A DNA stretch of 16,920 nucleotides from an uncultured Demequina sp. (GTDB lineage Bacteria; Actinomycetota; Actinomycetes; Actinomycetales; Demequinaceae), in contig CALALQ010000053.1 of NCBI GenBank assembly GCA_937925595.1, positions 1 to 16,920 on the forward strand, written 5' to 3'. A model generated the notes under the pieces. It had not been told where the DNA came from and searched no databases. It worked only from the letters and a program-made list of their open reading frames with translations. Both the position numbers and the translations under genes were made by a program. Positions 14,982 through 16,920 of the stretch are shown here, in pieces (positions within the stretch are counted from its first letter, which is position 1; the number at the start of each line of letters is the position of its first letter).

Positions 14982-15925
14982 TGTCCACTTCAACGCAGAT
15001 CGGGGCCCGGGCGGCTGTCACGCCGCTCGGGCCCCGCCCGGGGCGTCGGCCAGGGCGTCGGCCGGTCCATGCGGGCCGCTACGCCGTCATGTTCCCCGGG
15101 CTGTTGTTCCTCGCCGCGTTCGCGATCTACCCGACGATCTACTCGCTGGTCATCTCTCTGACGAAGTGGCGTGTCACCACGGGCGAGGAGCCCCGGTTCG
15201 TCGGACTCGAGAACTACGCGACCCTGCTCGCCGATGAGGCGTTCTGGAACTCCGTTCGCGTCACCGTCGTCTTCGTCGTCTTCGCCGTGCTCATCGAGTT
15301 CCTGCTCGCATTCGGGCTGGCACTCCTGTTCTTCCGGAACTTCCCCGGCGACAAGGTGATGCGTGCGCTCATCCTCATGCCGATGCTCGTCGCGCCGGTC
15401 GCGGTCGGACTTCTCGCGCGGTTCAGCCTCGAACCCACATTCGGCATCGTGAATCAGCTGCTGCGCGCCGTGGGCCTCCCCACGACCGAATTCCTTGGAA
15501 GCCCTGCGCTCGCTCTTCCCACCCTGATCGCGATCGACGTCTGGCAGTGGACGCCATTCCTCTTCCTGATCCTGCTGGCCGCGATGCAGGGCATCCCCGA
15601 GGAGGTGATCGAGGCGTCCAAACTCGACGGCGCCTCGTGGCCGCGCATCATCTGGCACCAGTTCCTGCCGCTTCTGAAGTACCCCATCCTCGTCGGCGTC
15701 CTGCTCCGCCTGATCGATTCGTTCCGTGTTTACGACATCGTCTTCATGACCACCCGAGGCGGCCCCGTGGACGCGACGTCCACGATGTCGTGGCAGATCT
15801 ACGACGTCGGCTTCCGCTCCTTCACGATCTCGTACGCGGCGGCCTACTCGTGGCTGCTGCTCATCCTCGTCCTGCTCGTTGTGAACACCCTGCTCCGACG
15901 TATGTCGTCAGGGACTGAGAGGTAG
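14981..15925 (+). CDS. CUT1 sugar ABC transporter permease (MalF-like)
   Basis: This 314-residue inner-membrane permease has a basic, repetitive N-terminus (GRRPGRRP at 21-28) and about six hydrophobic segments from residue 35. The cytoplasmic EAA loop that docks the ATPase is EASKLDGASWPRIIWHQFLP at 211-230, close to consensus. The ATG overlaps the binding-protein stop by one base (TGATG) and lacks a well-placed Shine-Dalgarno site, so translation probably depends on coupling. Codons 7-19 lie in a 15-bp GC hairpin (15001-15036) that could lower permease synthesis relative to the binding protein. A later in-frame ATG at 15089 would remove the N-terminal tail but keep all membrane segments. 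No ATPase gene is nearby; CUT1 systems in actinobacteria commonly use a shared MsiK-type ATPase. Confidence 0.93.
   Translation: MSTSTQIGARAAVTPLGPRPGRRPGRRPVHAGRYAVMFPGLLFLAAFAIYPTIYSLVISLTKWRVTTGEEPRFVGLENYATLLADEAFWNSVRVTVVFVVFAVLIEFLLAFGLALLFFRNFPGDKVMRALILMPMLVAPVAVGLLARFSLEPTFGIVNQLLRAVGLPTTEFLGSPALALPTLIAIDVWQWTPFLFLILLAAMQGIPEEVIEASKLDGASWPRIIWHQFLPLLKYPILVGVLLRLIDSFRVYDIVFMTTRGGPVDATSTMSWQIYDVGFRSFTISYAAAYSWLLLILVLLVVNTLLRRMSSGTER
15001..15036 (+). other. 15-bp GC hairpin inside the 5' end of the CUT1 permease gene
   Basis: The left arm CGGGGCCCGGGCGGC (15001-15015) pairs along its full length with 15022-15036, with one G-U pair (15010/15027) and a six-base loop TGTCAC. It begins 20 bases after the permease start codon. 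The arms contain only G and C apart from the wobble T. No U-tract follows. It may act as an intragenic attenuator or mRNA-decay barrier after the binding-protein gene. Confidence 0.6.
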
Positions 15926-15928
15926 TCC

Positions 15929-16768
15929 ATGAGCACCATCGCTCCCCGCCGCAGGCCGAACGGCCTGACCGCGCTGCGCGCGACGATCGCCGGAATCATC
16001 ACGCTCCTGTTCATCGGCCCGATCCTGTGGATGATCACCACGGCATTCAAAACGGGCAACCAGGCCTTCTCTACGGAGATCCAGTGGTTCTTCACTCCCA
16101 CGCTCTCGAACTTCGAGCGAGTGCTCCAGGGGACGAGCTTCGGGTTCGCGCTGGTCAACAGCCTTCAGGTCTCGATCATCTCCTCCGTCGTGGCGCTGCT
16201 GCTGGCCTCCGGCATCGCCTATCCCATCGCTCGGTTCGATTTCAAGGGCCGTTCGGGGCTTGCCGGAGTGATCCTGTCGCTGCGCATCGTGCCGCCCATC
16301 GTGACGATCATCCCGCTGTTCCTGCTGCTGCAGTCGGTCGGGCTCAACGGATCGCTGACGGCCATCATCCTGCTGCACATCTTCATGAACCTCCCGCTCG
16401 CGGTCTGGCTGCTGCGCGGGTTCTACGAAGACGTCCCGAAGGAGCTGGAGGAGGCCGCTCAGCTGGACGGCCTCGGCCACCTGTCGACGTTCTTCCGCAT
16501 CGTGCTTCCGCTGGCCGCACCTGGGGTCGCAGCGACGGGCCTGCTCTGCTTCGTGTTCTCGTGGAACGAGTTCCTCTTCGCCAACATCCTCTCGAACGCC
16601 ACGAGCCAGACGGTCACCGTCTCCCTCACGCAGTACGTGACGCCCGTCGGCACGCAATGGACTCAGATCATGGCGGCCGCGACACTTGTCGCGCTCCCCG
16701 TGTGGCTTGCAGCGCTGGCCGCTCAGAAGTACCTCGTGCGCGGGCTGACACTCGGTGCCGTCAAGTAG
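15929..16768 (+). CDS. CUT1 sugar ABC transporter permease (MalG-like)
   Basis: This 279-residue permease is the second channel half of the CUT1 importer. A short basic N-terminus precedes the first membrane segment at about 17-38. The periplasmic loop and WFFTPTLSNFERVL (53-66) are typical of MalG/UgpE relatives. The EAA loop is EEAAQLDGLGHLSTFFRIVLP (174-194), followed by the last membrane segments to the end. It starts three bases after the previous stop, with GAGAGG (15917-15922) as ribosome-binding site. It is complete and ends in TAG 16766-16768. The kinase fragment begins 25 bases later. Together with the preceding two genes it forms a transporter lacking its own ATPase within the window. 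Confidence 0.94.
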   Translation: MSTIAPRRRPNGLTALRATIAGIITLLFIGPILWMITTAFKTGNQAFSTEIQWFFTPTLSNFERVLQGTSFGFALVNSLQVSIISSVVALLLASGIAYPIARFDFKGRSGLAGVILSLRIVPPIVTIIPLFLLLQSVGLNGSLTAIILLHIFMNLPLAVWLLRGFYEDVPKELEEAAQLDGLGHLSTFFRIVLPLAAPGVAATGLLCFVFSWNEFLFANILSNATSQTVTVSLTQYVTPVGTQWTQIMAAATLVALPVWLAALAAQKYLVRGLTLGAVK

Positions 16769-16793
16769 CGGTTCGGCGCGACTTGGCAGCTAA

Positions 16794-16920
16794 TCCTCGC
16801 TCGCGAACCAGGGCGAGTCGGTGCTGGTGTGGGACGACGTCACGGGCGAGCCGTTGTCGGATGTCGTCGTCTGGCAGGATCGCCGCGCCGAAGCCATCGT
16901 CGCCGAGCTGAGCCGCGACC
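16794..16920 (+). pseudogene. 5'-truncated FGGY-family carbohydrate kinase remnant (runs off window)
   Basis: After an in-frame stop at 16791-16793 the frame reads SSLANQGESVLVWDDVTGEP followed by LSDVVVWQDRRAEAIVAELSRD to the window end. NQGES...WD.xTGEPLS..VVWQDRR is the motif that lies about 75-115 residues into glycerol kinase-like FGGY enzymes. Only 25 bases separate it from the stop of the permease, so the N-terminal ATP-binding part (the DxGT(T/S) phosphate loop) is missing and no start codon or ribosome-binding site suits it. A deletion that fused the permease 3' flank to the middle of a kinase gene is the simplest reading. Translation restart at an internal GTG would still give a protein without its nucleotide site. 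Whether the rest is intact cannot be seen. Confidence 0.75.

Noticed and set aside
15036..15065. Tandem 12-base repeat encoding GRRPGRRP in the permease N-terminus as a mobile or regulatory repeat
   Set aside because: Two imperfect copies of a GC-rich codon string in a disordered tail are readily explained by slippage and low-complexity coding.

Overview
The window is high-GC, gene-dense DNA. Genes overlap by 1 or 4 bases (TGATG and ATGA junctions), Shine-Dalgarno sites are strong, and third codon positions are mostly G or C. This points to an actinobacterium, most likely Microbacteriaceae (Microbacterium-like); that assignment is inferred from composition and family resemblance, with no marker gene to confirm it. 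Fourteen apparently intact protein genes are present, plus two fragments at the edges. No RNA gene, insertion sequence or CRISPR array was seen.

Layout. (1) 65-1288, minus strand: a ROK-family transcriptional repressor, divergent from everything that follows. (2) 1408-12399, plus strand: a nearly gapless operon. It encodes a Gfo/Idh/MocA dehydrogenase, a complete CUT2 sugar ABC transporter (ATPase, two permeases, lipoprotein binding protein; the same order as lsrACDB), three sugar epimerase/isomerase TIM barrels, an FAD-dependent GMC oxidoreductase, and a fourth, IolE-like TIM barrel. (3) 12400-12535: a 136-base gap with a terminator-like hairpin and promoter-type sequence. (4) 12536-16768, plus strand: a zinc medium-chain dehydrogenase and a CUT1 sugar uptake system (lipoprotein plus two permeases, no ATPase). 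(5) 16794-16920: the 5'-truncated remnant of an FGGY sugar kinase running off the window.

How the genes may work together. Two importers bring in a sugar, glycoside or cyclitol. Three unrelated redox enzymes (Gfo/Idh, GMC flavoenzyme, Zn-MDR) and four metal-dependent TIM barrels then oxidise, epimerise or dehydrate it. The combination of Zn-MDR, Gfo/Idh, TIM-barrel epimerase and CUT1 transporter resembles the E. coli ycj cluster, which interconverts glucosides and gulosides through 3-keto intermediates. The extra GMC enzyme recalls bacterial 3-keto-glycoside pathways. No glycoside hydrolase and no intact kinase lie in the window, so the substrate cannot be read from the sequence.

The most notable non-coding signals are: an 11-base element shared by the two operon promoters; a 10-bp palindrome inside the first promoter, which appears to drive a leaderless or nearly leaderless mRNA; very stable hairpins after the first binding-protein gene and inside the start of the first CUT1 permease gene; and replacement of the expected metal-binding His by Gln in one of two adjacent D-tagatose 3-epimerase-type paralogues.
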